DNA from: a virus
Length of the DNA stretch: 64,000 nucleotides
IMG/VR virus record: IMGVR_UViG_3300021962_000077
Span: 1 to 64,000 of that record
Strand: one strand, 5' to 3'
The translations under genes and the position numbers were made by a program. The notes below the pieces were generated by a model that saw nothing but the letters and a program-made list of their open reading frames with translations, ran no database searches and was not told the DNA's origin. Below, in pieces: positions 9,318 through 16,867 of this stretch. Within the stretch, counting starts at the first letter, position 1, and each line of letters opens with the position of its first letter.

Positions 9318-9824
9318 ATGACCCTAGACAAATACGGAAATCCTATATTCACCGAACAAGATATTTTTGAATTGTTATATCAAGGACAATTTCAAAAATT
9401 AGATCAGCTGTTTGTAAAAGATTCCAAAGAGATTCAAAAATTAGAATTGGAATCTAGCATTTCATTTAAAAAACCCAACGAACAATTTTATACTCTGGCT
9501 GTGGAGGATTTTGATCATATACTACAGTCAGATTGGTTTATGCCCGAAGAATATAAAAATATGGACATAGAAGCATTTTTGATTCAGCATAGTACTAAAG
9601 AGCATAATGATCGATTAATGGAAGAATTGCAAGAATACAAAAAGCGCGATATGATCAATCTCTTACGCTGGTTAAAATACTTTGTAGATACCCTGAGAGC
9701 TAAGAACATTATCTGGGGAGTAGGACGGGGTAGTAGCGTAGCCAGTTATGTTCTCTTTATTTTAGGTGTACATAAAATCGATAGTATTAAGTATAATTTA
9801 GATTGGCGAGAATTTTTGAGATAA
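9318..9824 (+). CDS. Stand-alone fragment resembling DNA polymerase III alpha (GRGS segment)
   Basis: 168 residues. The last ~40 residues (IIWGVGRGSSVASYVLF, then LGVHKIDSIKYNLDWREFL) match the bacterial replicative polymerase segment G-x-GRGS-x2-S-x-V ... LGI-x2-IDP-x3-Y-x-L-x-(F/W)-x-RFL at the thumb/palm junction, where GRGS contacts nucleotide phosphates. The preceding helical part may match the region after the PHP domain. The catalytic aspartates of the palm are absent, so it cannot be a polymerase by itself. The ATG sits in the loop of a 5-bp hairpin (9313-9327). The function of this fragment is unknown. Confidence 0.6.
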   Translation: MTLDKYGNPIFTEQDIFELLYQGQFQKLDQLFVKDSKEIQKLELESSISFKKPNEQFYTLAVEDFDHILQSDWFMPEEYKNMDIEAFLIQHSTKEHNDRLMEELQEYKKRDMINLLRWLKYFVDTLRAKNIIWGVGRGSSVASYVLFILGVHKIDSIKYNLDWREFLR

Positions 9825-9853
9825 GTAATAATATAATCCCTAAGGAGAAAATT

Positions 9854-10102
9854 ATGGCAATGAAAGAACAACAAAGATCAGTATATAAAACCATGCAAGG
9901 TAAAGAAGTTGACATGCATAAATTGGCTATGCAGCACGAGATGACTGTGGCCGTGGGAAATGTTAGAGTCAACGCTCGTGGCGACGAACTAGGGCCCGGT
10001 GGTCAAATTATTCGTAAAAGAGAAGATGTTCTAGAGGAATATTATCAAGGACATCCGGATGCAGCTCCGGACGAAGTTGTAATTAGAAAAAGACAAAAAT
10101 AA
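9854..10102 (+). CDS. Small hypothetical protein
   Basis: 82 residues. The start at 9854 is chosen because it has a strong RBS (AAGGAGAA at 9842-9849); an in-frame upstream start near 9803 lies inside the previous gene. The protein is hydrophilic with segments VGNVRVNARGDELGPGGQI and a basic tail. It immediately precedes the GroES-like gene, with the shared context IIRKRED. No family is recognised. Confidence 0.6.
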   Translation: MAMKEQQRSVYKTMQGKEVDMHKLAMQHEMTVAVGNVRVNARGDELGPGGQIIRKREDVLEEYYQGHPDAAPDEVVIRKRQK

Positions 10103-10110
10103 GGACAAAA

Positions 10111-10509
10111 ATGAACGTTGTAAAAGGTAAAATTATTCCGCTCAATGATAGTGTTATTATCAGTGACATGCATTTTGATGAAATAAAAACTACTTCTGGA
10201 ATTATTATCAGAAGTGACGACGGTAAAAGCGAAGGAATTAAACCTCGCTGGGGGAAAGTTTGGGCCATTGGTCCAAACCAAGTAGATGTAAAAGTCGGAG
10301 AATGGATCCTAGTAGAACATGGACGATGGACTAGAGGGGTTACAGTTGAGGACGAAGAAGGAAATCAAACTGTCATTCGTCGAGTAGATGTTAAAAACAT
10401 TCTAGCAACCGCCGACGAACGTCCAAATGATATTCAGTTTGGATCTCATAGTAGTACAGAACAAGGTCAAGTATTTAGGCCGGAAATGTTTGCGGGCGCA
10501 CAGTTTTAA
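10111..10509 (+). CDS. GroES-like co-chaperonin
   Basis: 132 residues. A Cpn10 beta-barrel is recognisable: IPLNDSVIISD at the start, a mobile-loop candidate around residues 25-40 (DEIKTTSGIIIRSDD, with III in the place of the IVL tripeptide that docks onto GroEL), then GKVWAIGPN and the barrel strand VGEWILVEHGRWTRG, ending in VDVKNILA. A ~25-residue C-terminal extension follows. By analogy with T4 gp31 it may replace host GroES in folding phage capsid protein with host GroEL. A terminator follows immediately. Confidence 0.8.
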   Translation: MNVVKGKIIPLNDSVIISDMHFDEIKTTSGIIIRSDDGKSEGIKPRWGKVWAIGPNQVDVKVGEWILVEHGRWTRGVTVEDEEGNQTVIRRVDVKNILATADERPNDIQFGSHSSTEQGQVFRPEMFAGAQF

Positions 10510-10524
10510 ATCAATTTGATTATC

Positions 10525-10551
10525 AGGGCTCTTGACGAGCCCTATTTTTTT
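10525..10551 (+). terminator. Rho-independent terminator after groES-like gene
   Basis: Perfect 7-bp stem AGGGCTC / GAGCCCT (10525-10531, 10537-10543) with loop TTGAC, followed by A and seven T. The loop also forms the -35 box of a promoter. Confidence 0.85.
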
Positions 10552-10560
10552 CTGTATACT
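10532..10560 (+). promoter_or_regulatory. Sigma-70 promoter nested in the terminator
   Basis: -35 TTGACG (10532-10537) lies in the terminator loop and 3' arm; a 17-bp spacer leads to -10 TATACT (10555-10560). Expected +1 is about 10567, the A of an ATG, which would give a leaderless mRNA. Confidence 0.7.
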
Positions 10561-10566
10561 ATGCAT

Positions 10567-10815
10567 ATGAAATGCAATACCTGTAATAAAGAATACACAC
10601 CAGATTGTAACTACAATCAAGGACGCTGTCCGCATCATCCACCGTTAATAAGCATACAACCTAAAGACACCAGTCGGGGACATTTTTACGTTAGCCTTAT
10701 CAAAAGCGGATTACGAATTGTAGCAGGCATTTTTCTAATTGATGGAAACTTGCTTGTTGCAGGATCATTGTTAATCCTAGCAGAAGGGTTGGGCATTATT
10801 GAGGAACTAGTTTGA
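10567..10815 (+). CDS. Small zinc-ribbon-like membrane protein
   Basis: 82 residues from the ATG at 10567 (another in-frame ATG lies at 10561). The nested promoter puts transcription start at about 10567, so the first is unlikely to be in that mRNA. An N-terminal metal-binding-like cluster (CNTC at about 3-6, then C and CPHH further on) is followed by one or two hydrophobic helices (residues about 45-82, rich in L, I, G, A). No RBS precedes either ATG. Function unknown. Confidence 0.55.
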   Translation: MKCNTCNKEYTPDCNYNQGRCPHHPPLISIQPKDTSRGHFYVSLIKSGLRIVAGIFLIDGNLLVAGSLLILAEGLGIIEELV

Positions 10816-11249
10816 AAATAGGTTTTACTTGTTCCACTTTCGACTTGTTTCACGCAGGTCATATCATAATGCTTAAAGAAGCAAAGAGCCAATGTGATTA
10901 TTTAATTGTAGGATTGCAAACCGATCCCACCATAGATCGTCCAAAAGAAAAAAATAGACCTGTTCAAAGTATTTTTGAAAGATTTGTACAGCTACAGGCC
11001 TGTAAATATGTAGATGAAATTGTAGTATATGCCACAGAGAAAGACTTAATTGATATACTACTTTCTTATCCCATAAATGTTAGAATTTTAGGTAATGAAT
11101 ACGAACACAAAACATTTACCGGTCGACAAGAGTGTATCGACAGAGGTATAAAATTTTATTATAATAAAAGAGAACATACTTTCTCAACAACAGAACTAAG
11201 GCAACGAGTTGTAGATGCAGAAGCTGAAAAGTTAATAAGGCCAATATGA
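10812..11249 (+). CDS. Cytidylyltransferase-like nucleotidylyltransferase (TagD/RfaE type)
   Basis: 145 residues, TTG start in a TTGA overlap with the previous stop. It shows the nucleotidylyltransferase HxGH motif (FDLFHAGHIIML, H14/H17), a segment RPVQSIFERF matching the glycerol-3-phosphate cytidylyltransferase family, and the C-terminal ISSTxxR-like motif as FSTTELRQR. It would activate a small phosphorylated substrate with CTP or ATP. Substrate cannot be told from sequence. A role in making an activated sugar or polyol for surface or DNA modification is possible. Confidence 0.82.
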   Translation: MKIGFTCSTFDLFHAGHIIMLKEAKSQCDYLIVGLQTDPTIDRPKEKNRPVQSIFERFVQLQACKYVDEIVVYATEKDLIDILLSYPINVRILGNEYEHKTFTGRQECIDRGIKFYYNKREHTFSTTELRQRVVDAEAEKLIRPI

Positions 11250-11992
11250 CAGTATTGATAGAGAAAATTAGAAAAGGCCAGTTTTTAACTGTAGATACTT
11301 CTAGCATAAACAAAAATTTTGCAGTATCTGACACTGAAGAATTATTCAATCATAATTTAAAAATTATGCCGCAAGATTGGTTTTACAGAACCAATCCAGT
11401 AAATTACACAGTGAATAGTCAAGGCTACAGAACTGAAGAATTTGAAAAAATTGATTGGGCACAGTCTGTGGTAATCTTTGGCTGTTCAACAGTTTTTGGT
11501 ACAGGTGTCAGTGACGATCATACCATTGATTATTTTTTATCTAAAATATTAGGTATTCCGGTTATAAATCTTGGTGTGGCATCAACATCAATTGCCTATT
11601 CATTACATAATTCTTTAATATTAAGTGAATATTATCCTACCCCAAAAGCAGTTGTAAATCTTTGGACAGAGTACAGTAGAACTGCATATTATTTAGATAA
11701 TAGAGTAGATAATAAAGGTGTGTGGACCGAAGACCATTTTACACAAGAATGGCTACACTATGACAGTAACTCTGCCACTCACGCTATATTTGCTCAGATG
11801 ACTAGTCATCTTCTTTGGAAAAACAAATCCGCCTACTATGAGGCTAGTTTTTTCCCTGGTACAGCAATACTATTTCATTGTGATCATTTACCAGTATTTG
11901 ATCAAGCAAGAGACTTAATACACTATGGAAGAAAGACCAATAAAATGATAGCCGAAAAAATAGCATATAATTTAAAAAAGGAGTTAAACTAA
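11246..11992 (+). CDS. SGNH-like hydrolase family protein
   Basis: 248 residues, ATGA overlap with the previous gene. An SGNH-like block I is seen as VVIFGCSTVFGTGV (residues about 73-86) and block II as NLGVAST. A convincing C-terminal DxxH is missing, so activity is uncertain. The fold call rests on the GCS motif and Rossmann-like order. The protein at 34058 shows the same GCS start with better catalytic residues. Such phage proteins often lie near glycan-related genes; here the cytidylyltransferase is directly upstream. Confidence 0.6.
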   Translation: MTVLIEKIRKGQFLTVDTSSINKNFAVSDTEELFNHNLKIMPQDWFYRTNPVNYTVNSQGYRTEEFEKIDWAQSVVIFGCSTVFGTGVSDDHTIDYFLSKILGIPVINLGVASTSIAYSLHNSLILSEYYPTPKAVVNLWTEYSRTAYYLDNRVDNKGVWTEDHFTQEWLHYDSNSATHAIFAQMTSHLLWKNKSAYYEASFFPGTAILFHCDHLPVFDQARDLIHYGRKTNKMIAEKIAYNLKKELN

Positions 11993-12265
11993 ATGACCGT
12001 AGAAAATGCAGCAATGTTCTTAGCCAACAGTATCTTAATCGGAGCAGGATTTTGTATTGTTTTTATTGTAACCATTGTAATCAATAATCTGCTACACAAA
12101 TATTGGAAGCCAGTGAGAATTTTTAGTAAGGATTCTTGGCATTTTAATCCTCCGCATCGTTTTGTTACTGAACAAGAACTTAAGGAAATGGGCAAGGAAC
12201 TAGATCCAGAATGGGGGCAAATCCGTCCAGTTGATCCAGCAGAGAAAACAAACAATCAAAAATGA
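11993..12265 (+). CDS. Single-pass membrane protein, unknown
   Basis: 90 residues. A hydrophobic helix spans residues 6-30 (AMFLANSILIGAGFCIVF onwards), followed by a soluble C-terminal part with Trp- and Pro-rich segments. No family is recognised. It probably sits in the inner membrane. Confidence 0.6.
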   Translation: MTVENAAMFLANSILIGAGFCIVFIVTIVINNLLHKYWKPVRIFSKDSWHFNPPHRFVTEQELKEMGKELDPEWGQIRPVDPAEKTNNQK

Positions 12266-12345
12266 ATTATGATATACTAAAAAAATATAGATTTCAGGAC
12301 ATAGTTGACTACTATAAAAATATTATTTTAAATAAAGGATTATAA
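12262..12345 (+). CDS. Putative 27-residue microprotein
   Basis: An ATGA-coupled ORF, MNYDILKKYRFQDIVDYYKN onward, fills exactly the gap between the membrane protein and the clamp loader and stops one base before its ATG. The tail of the ORF holds the AAAGGA RBS of the next gene. It may simply be a coupling leader. Coding status unproven. Confidence 0.35.
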   Translation: MNYDILKKYRFQDIVDYYKNIILNKGL

Positions 12346-13260
12346 ATGAAAACCTTATGGACTGAAAAGTATAGGCCTAAAACTATTAACGGCTATGTTT
12401 TTAGAGACGATGCTCAAAAATCGCAAGTTAATCATTGGATTGAACAAAAGACTATCCCACATTTACTATTCAGCGGAAATGCAGGTATTGGTAAAACTAC
12501 CCTAGCAAAGATCTTGCTCAACGAACTAAACATAAATGATCTTGACATTTTAGAAATTAACGCTAGTCGTACAAACTCAGTAGAAGATGTTAGAGATAAA
12601 ATTGTAAACTTTGTCCAAATGATTCCATTTGGAGATTTTAAGGTAGTACTATTAGATGAAGCAGATTACTTGTCTCCCAACGCACAAGCGGCTCTTCGCG
12701 GTGTTATGGAAGAATATCACACAACCGCACGATTTATTCTTACTTGCAATTATCCTAACAGAATCATTCCTGCTTTACATAGTCGATGCCAAGGATTTCA
12801 CATTGAGCGTGTCGATATTACTGAGTTTACCGCTCGTGTTGCTACTATTCTTGTTGAAGAAAACATTGAGTTTGACCTCGATACCCTAGACACATTTGTC
12901 AAGGCAACTTATCCAGACTTACGCAAGTGTATCAATACTGTACAAATGAATAGTATGAGTGGTACATTACATACTCCAGAAAAAGGAGATACTGGAGATG
13001 CAGACTATAAGATTGAAATGGTTGAACTGTTTAAGAAAGGTAAGATTTCAGAAGCACGTAAACTAGTATGTGCTCAGGCTAGACCAGAAGAAATTGAAGA
13101 TATCTATAGATGGCTCTATGATAATGTAGCTATTTTTGGAGAAGAGTCTAAACAAGAAGCTGCCATATTGTGGATTAAACAAGGCATGGTAGATCATACG
13201 CTAGTAATCGATCCAGAAATTAATCTAGCAGCAACATTAATTAGGCTAGCACATATTTAA
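12346..13260 (+). CDS. 44: Sliding-clamp loader ATPase subunit (gp44/RFC-like)
   Basis: 304 residues. An RFC-type AAA+ ATPase: RFC box KYRPKTINGYV at the N-terminus, Walker A GNAGIGKTT (44-52), Walker B VVLLDEADYLS (about 100-110), and the SRC motif HSRCQGF with the arginine finger for inter-subunit ATP hydrolysis. It loads the gp45-like clamp (gene at 38202) for the gp43-like polymerase. In T4 the partner gp62 lies next door; no gp62-like gene is recognised here, so it may be divergent or elsewhere. Confidence 0.92.
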   Translation: MKTLWTEKYRPKTINGYVFRDDAQKSQVNHWIEQKTIPHLLFSGNAGIGKTTLAKILLNELNINDLDILEINASRTNSVEDVRDKIVNFVQMIPFGDFKVVLLDEADYLSPNAQAALRGVMEEYHTTARFILTCNYPNRIIPALHSRCQGFHIERVDITEFTARVATILVEENIEFDLDTLDTFVKATYPDLRKCINTVQMNSMSGTLHTPEKGDTGDADYKIEMVELFKKGKISEARKLVCAQARPEEIEDIYRWLYDNVAIFGEESKQEAAILWIKQGMVDHTLVIDPEINLAATLIRLAHI

Positions 13261-13272
13261 AGGATACAATAT

Positions 13273-13512
13273 ATGGGATTCCGTACTCCGATAGACTATA
13301 ACAGTGTACATCATCAAATTTATCTTACAGGTGTAGAAATAAACAGTCCGTACAATGATGGATTTACATCTTGGCACTTAAAACAAGATCTTTATAAAAT
13401 TAAATGGTTAGTCGATGAAATCATTAGAACTAGTCCTACATTTGCAGGTGAAGATGAATTTGTAAATGAAAATAGTAAAAAGATCATGTGGAAAAGACTA
13501 AATGAAAAATAA
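13273..13512 (+). CDS. Small hypothetical protein downstream of clamp loader
   Basis: 79 residues, RBS AAAGGA. Hydrophilic, with MGFRTPIDYNSVHHQIYLTG at the start and a helical basic end. Its position just after the gp44-like gene is where T4 has gp62, but no gp62 similarity is visible. It overlaps the dCMP deaminase start by 11 nt. Confidence 0.6.
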   Translation: MGFRTPIDYNSVHHQIYLTGVEINSPYNDGFTSWHLKQDLYKIKWLVDEIIRTSPTFAGEDEFVNENSKKIMWKRLNEK

Positions 13513-14029
13513 ATTAAAATTTGCTTACATGAAAACTGCAGAAACATTTGCAGCACTTAGTCATGCTCGCAGATTACATGTAGGCGCTATTATTGTTAAA
13601 GATGATAGAATTATCTCTATAGGTTACAACGGTATGCCTAGCGGATGGGATAACGATTGCGAGAACGTAGACTTTATGAGTAGAGATGCCGGACAATGGT
13701 TAAATCCAGAAGAGGTTTATCAACGGTGGCCTTTTCAAGAAGAAGATATTGATCCTGATTTAGGTCATGCTAGAAGATACAGACTTGTTACAAAACCAGA
13801 GGTGTTACATGCTGAAACAAATGCGATTGCAAAACTTGCTAAATCTAACGAATCTGGTATGGGTGCTACTATGTTTGTTACCCATGCTCCATGTTTGGAC
13901 TGTGCCAAACTTATCTACCAAAGTGGTATTGGCAGTGTTTTATATAGGGACACTTATAGGGATACTAGTGGTATCACGTTTCTGGAACGATCGGGTGTAA
14001 AAGTTGAACAAGTAGAAAAGGGCTCCTGA
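13502..14029 (+). CDS. Deoxycytidylate (dCMP) deaminase
   Basis: 175 residues. It has the zinc-dependent deaminase core: HAETNAIAKL (His ligand and catalytic Glu) and APCLDCAKLI (PCxxC), plus the N-terminal signature HVGAIIVKDDRIIS, GYNGMPSGWDNDCE typical of T4-like dCMP deaminases. It makes dUMP for ThyX (gene at 57058). The ending YRDTYRDTSGITFL is typical of the family. The stop codon lies in the loop of a bidirectional terminator. Confidence 0.92.
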   Translation: MKNKLKFAYMKTAETFAALSHARRLHVGAIIVKDDRIISIGYNGMPSGWDNDCENVDFMSRDAGQWLNPEEVYQRWPFQEEDIDPDLGHARRYRLVTKPEVLHAETNAIAKLAKSNESGMGATMFVTHAPCLDCAKLIYQSGIGSVLYRDTYRDTSGITFLERSGVKVEQVEKGS

Positions 14030-14039
14030 GAGCCCTTTT
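14016..14039. terminator. Bidirectional terminator between convergent genes
   Basis: Perfect 10-bp inverted repeat AAAAGGGCTC / GAGCCCTTTT with loop CTGA, giving a T-tract on both strands. It separates the + strand dCMP deaminase operon from - strand PhoH; the deaminase stop TGA lies in the loop. Confidence 0.9.
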
Positions 14040-14053
14040 CTCATAACATTATT

Positions 14054-14767
14054 TTAATCTCCATAAACCGTTAACACCTCCTTTACGGCATTATGGCGTT
14101 CAATGTCCTTATGATCAAACTGTACTATGTCTAAATAGGTCAGTGATTTATTTTCTATTAGGTCGCAGAAGTTGATTAAACCATTATCGTTTAATCTGTC
14201 GGCTTGTGCTAGGTCTCCTGTAACTACCATCTTAGATCCCTCCCCTAATCTAGTCAGTAGCATTTTCATTTGATTGACTGTAGCATTTTGCATTTCGTCT
14301 GCGACAATGTATGCGTTTTTAAATGTACGTCCACGCATATAGGCCAGCGGACTTATTTCTATTACTCCTTCCTCTAACATTTTTGCAATGTCTCTAGTTT
14401 GGTAATACTCACCTAGAACATCAAAAATAGGTCTTGTCCAAGGTGCCATTTTTTCATTTAGCGTTCCTGGTAAGAATCCTAGATCTTCATCTACACTAAC
14501 GGCGGGTCTGGTAACAATGATTTTGTCTACTTGCCCCTCTTGAAATAGTTTAATTCCAACTTGTACAGCCAGCATGGTTTTGCCCGTGCCTGCTGGCCCG
14601 ATAGCAAATACTATGCTCTTCTGTTCGTCTTGGAGTTTTAGCAGATACTCTTGCTGGTTTCTATTTCGAGGTGTAAGTATCACCCTATGCTTCTTTTGAG
14701 GCATATAAGTGTTAAAATCAATCACGTTTACTTCACTTGTAAATCGTTTTTTCACTCTTTTTGTCAT
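14054..14767 (-). CDS. phoH: PhoH-like P-loop ATPase
   Basis: 237 residues. It matches the PhoH core: Walker A GPAGTGKTML (57-66), the family segment IIVTRPAVSVDEDLGFLPGT, Walker B-like YIVADEMQNAT, and TGDLAQADR. PhoH-like genes are common in marine phages, with putative RNA helicase/ATPase activity; their role in infection is unsettled. It is the only - strand gene in this half of the window and has its own ~95-160 nt leader, which contains an inverted repeat. Confidence 0.93.
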   Translation of the reverse strand: MTKRVKKRFTSEVNVIDFNTYMPQKKHRVILTPRNRNQQEYLLKLQDEQKSIVFAIGPAGTGKTMLAVQVGIKLFQEGQVDKIIVTRPAVSVDEDLGFLPGTLNEKMAPWTRPIFDVLGEYYQTRDIAKMLEEGVIEISPLAYMRGRTFKNAYIVADEMQNATVNQMKMLLTRLGEGSKMVVTGDLAQADRLNDNGLINFCDLIENKSLTYLDIVQFDHKDIERHNAVKEVLTVYGD

Positions 14768-14773
14768 TGTTAA

Positions 14774-14935
14774 ATGTCTCCTACATTTGGGGAATGCAGG
14801 ACGACTGTAGCGACCGCCCTGATTACTACAGTGGTCCTACAAATTTATTTAACAAAACGGGCTAAAAGTAAACTGATAGCATATAAAATTGATTGGGCTA
14901 AATACATGATGAAACTGCGAGATAGAAATGCATGA
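14774..14935 (+). CDS. Putative 53-residue single-TM protein
   Basis: A continuous ORF from ATG 14774 to TGA 14933-14935, overlapping the next gene start by 8 nt (ATGCATGA). It encodes a hydrophobic helix (TVATALITTVVLQIYL) followed by a basic tail (TKRAKSKL). No clear RBS is seen, and the ORF overlies the PhoH leader, so it could be fortuitous. Confidence 0.4.
   Translation: MSPTFGECRTTVATALITTVVLQIYLTKRAKSKLIAYKIDWAKYMMKLRDRNA
14799..14837. repeat. Inverted repeat in the phoH leader
   Basis: GGACGACTGTAG (14799-14810) and CTACAGTGGTCC (14826-14837) pair at 11 of 12 positions with a 15-nt loop. It would form a stable stem in the phoH 5' leader (- strand) or in a + strand transcript. Confidence 0.6.
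14897..14904 (+). promoter_or_regulatory. Candidate late promoter box (GCTAAATA)
   Basis: The TAAATACATGATGA context closely matches the site at 2851 (TAAATACATGATAA). It lies 24 nt upstream of the gene at 14928. Confidence 0.35.
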
Positions 14936-15503
14936 CATTTTAGACGTTATTAAAAACATACAAACCATTTACGAAAGCAATAGTACCCTAGCTATTCTTA
15001 AAGATTTCGAACGTGTGCTCGACGAGAGCAACTTATACGTTTATGAAAACTGGTTAGACGGGGAAGTTGCTTACGGTCCTAAAGTTGATCGTCATTGGGT
15101 AACAGCCGGGTTTATGTGGCCTAGAGATAAAATGCCAGACCCTATGGCTGCTAAAAGACTTACTGAGTTAGGCTGCAAAGTCAAATATCAAAAAACTCAC
15201 CTTATCGAAGTTAGAAAAATTAAAAAGCCTAGCGACATTCGTCCAGGTACTAAAAAAGGGCATTTAGATCATAAGCCTATCTGGGTGGTAGAAATTACTA
15301 TGCCAAAGAAATTAGCCTTTGATGTATATAAAGGTTATATGGATAAAATGCGCGAAGAAAAATATGGTAACAACCCTAAGGCTAAAGGTAGTGTTCCACA
15401 GGCTGATGTAAATGCTGCAATGCCTCCAAATCCTGCGATGCCTCCGGCAGGTGCAGTTCCACAAACACCGATGCCAGCAGCTGGTGCAGCACCTGCAGTA
15501 TAA
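14928..15503 (+). CDS. Conserved T4-like hypothetical, Pro/Ala-rich tail
   Basis: 191 residues. The N-terminal 150 residues look folded (LKDFERVLDESNLYVYENW, MWPRDKMPDPMAAKRLTELG) and resemble a conserved T4-like cyanophage hypothetical protein. The last ~35 residues are low-complexity Pro/Ala/Met (MPPNPAMPPAG). A virion or head-assembly role is plausible from context but not shown. RBS is weak; a late-type box precedes it. Confidence 0.6.
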   Translation: MHDILDVIKNIQTIYESNSTLAILKDFERVLDESNLYVYENWLDGEVAYGPKVDRHWVTAGFMWPRDKMPDPMAAKRLTELGCKVKYQKTHLIEVRKIKKPSDIRPGTKKGHLDHKPIWVVEITMPKKLAFDVYKGYMDKMREEKYGNNPKAKGSVPQADVNAAMPPNPAMPPAGAVPQTPMPAAGAAPAV

Positions 15504-15512
15504 GGATCATAT

Positions 15513-16235
15513 ATGTCACTTAGAGCAAAAGATCTAATAGACCTAGTTAAACCGGTATTCGAAGTAGATTCGTATTCGTCAAAAATGGGCAACGACAAAG
15601 ATGTTGTTGTAATTAGTTTTACTGTAGATCAAAAAGAACCAGCAGATGACCTAGTAGCATTTTGTGAAATGGGTTATAGTTTTGTACTTGATGCAGATGT
15701 AACACCTGGTGAATTAGACGACGGTACTTATAGAGTATTTGTAGAAATACAAAGAAATAAACGTATCGGTGAACAGATTAATGAATTATTAGATGGTGTT
15801 AAAAAATTAACAGGTCACGATGATCTACGTTTTCGGTACTATAAAAGTTTTAAAAGTTTACCAGCTGATCAAAATACTTTAGAAGAAACTGTGCCTAGTG
15901 ATGCAAACTCCTACGAGATGTCTATACAAGAAAATTCAATGAATAACTTCACTAACTTTTTTGGTAGAAGTAATGTAGATACTATTTCAGCATTGAATGA
16001 AAATTCTATCAAGTTCAAAAAAATCTATGCAGAGCCATTGACCATGCGTGTCATAGACTTTGGACCCCGTGCAGAAGTCTATTCTCGTATAGAAGGACCT
16101 ATTGGTATTAGTAGTACAGATATAAGCGAGTGTTTATATCTAACAAAATATCTCGGTAATTATAATATAACAAAAATTGGCAATGCATTTGTTTTTGAGA
16201 ATCAAGGATATGCCGTTGCCTTAGAAAGGATATAA
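15513..16235 (+). CDS. Hypothetical protein, possible virion component
   Basis: 240 residues, RBS AAGGATCAT. Acidic, mixed alpha/beta, with MSLRAKDLIDLVKPVFEVD at the start. No motif is recognised. It lies between the preceding conserved protein and the endolysin with tight spacing, so it is probably co-transcribed with the lysis genes as a late gene. Confidence 0.6.
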   Translation: MSLRAKDLIDLVKPVFEVDSYSSKMGNDKDVVVISFTVDQKEPADDLVAFCEMGYSFVLDADVTPGELDDGTYRVFVEIQRNKRIGEQINELLDGVKKLTGHDDLRFRYYKSFKSLPADQNTLEETVPSDANSYEMSIQENSMNNFTNFFGRSNVDTISALNENSIKFKKIYAEPLTMRVIDFGPRAEVYSRIEGPIGISSTDISECLYLTKYLGNYNITKIGNAFVFENQGYAVALERI

Positions 16236-16236
16236 T

Positions 16237-16866
16237 ATGTCAGGATTTACATTTGATTTTACAGAAGATAAACTTGCAGCAATTATTGGTAAAAATCCAT
16301 ACTTAGAACATTGGTACGAGGCATTAGTACAAATTCTTCCAGACTATGATATTAATACCCCGGAAAGAGTCGCAGCTTTTGTTGCACAGTGTGCTCATGA
16401 AAGTGGCGGATTTAGAGCTATCAAAGAAAATCTTAACTATAAAGCAGAAACATTAAGAAAATTATTTTCTAAATATTTTCCAACAGATGAACTAGCAAGG
16501 CAGTATGAAAAACAGCCTGAACGTATTGCTAACCGTATATATGGTGGGCGTATGGGCAATGGTCCAGAAGAAAGTGGAGATGGATTCCGTTATTGTGGTA
16601 GGGGTCTAATTCAATTAACTGGTAAAGACAACTATAATCGCTATGCTGAAAGTCTACAGATTAGTGTAGAAGAAGCCAGTGAACATCTAACAACATTTGA
16701 AGGCTGTGTACAATCAGCTGCTTGGTTTTGGGAAGCTAACAATTTAAATGCTGAAGCAGATGCTGGCGATATTAAAAAGATGACTAAAAAAATCAATGGC
16801 GGATACATTGGTTTAGAAGATCGTATCAAACACTACGATCACGCACTACACGTATTCGGAGCATAA
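16237..16866 (+). CDS. Endolysin, GH19 chitinase/lysozyme family
   Basis: 209 residues. GH19 features: AFVAQCAHESGGF with the catalytic Glu (about residue 53), the second acidic region ENLNYKAETLRKLF, then FRYCGRGLIQLTGKDNY, a strong GH19 signature. It would cleave the glycan strands of peptidoglycan. There is no signal peptide, so it needs a holin; the holin candidate lies three genes downstream. RBS AAGGATAT precedes the ATG. Confidence 0.92.
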   Translation: MSGFTFDFTEDKLAAIIGKNPYLEHWYEALVQILPDYDINTPERVAAFVAQCAHESGGFRAIKENLNYKAETLRKLFSKYFPTDELARQYEKQPERIANRIYGGRMGNGPEESGDGFRYCGRGLIQLTGKDNYNRYAESLQISVEEASEHLTTFEGCVQSAAWFWEANNLNAEADAGDIKKMTKKINGGYIGLEDRIKHYDHALHVFGA

Positions 16867-16867
16867 A

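Noticed and set aside
9832-9837. TATAAT near 9832 as a promoter
   Set aside because: No -35 at 16-18 bp; the nearest TTGAG is only about 10 bp upstream. The region is probably a plain RBS leader.
9803-9853. Upstream start for the gene at 9854
   Set aside because: It lies inside the Pol III-like gene; a strong RBS is placed just before 9854.
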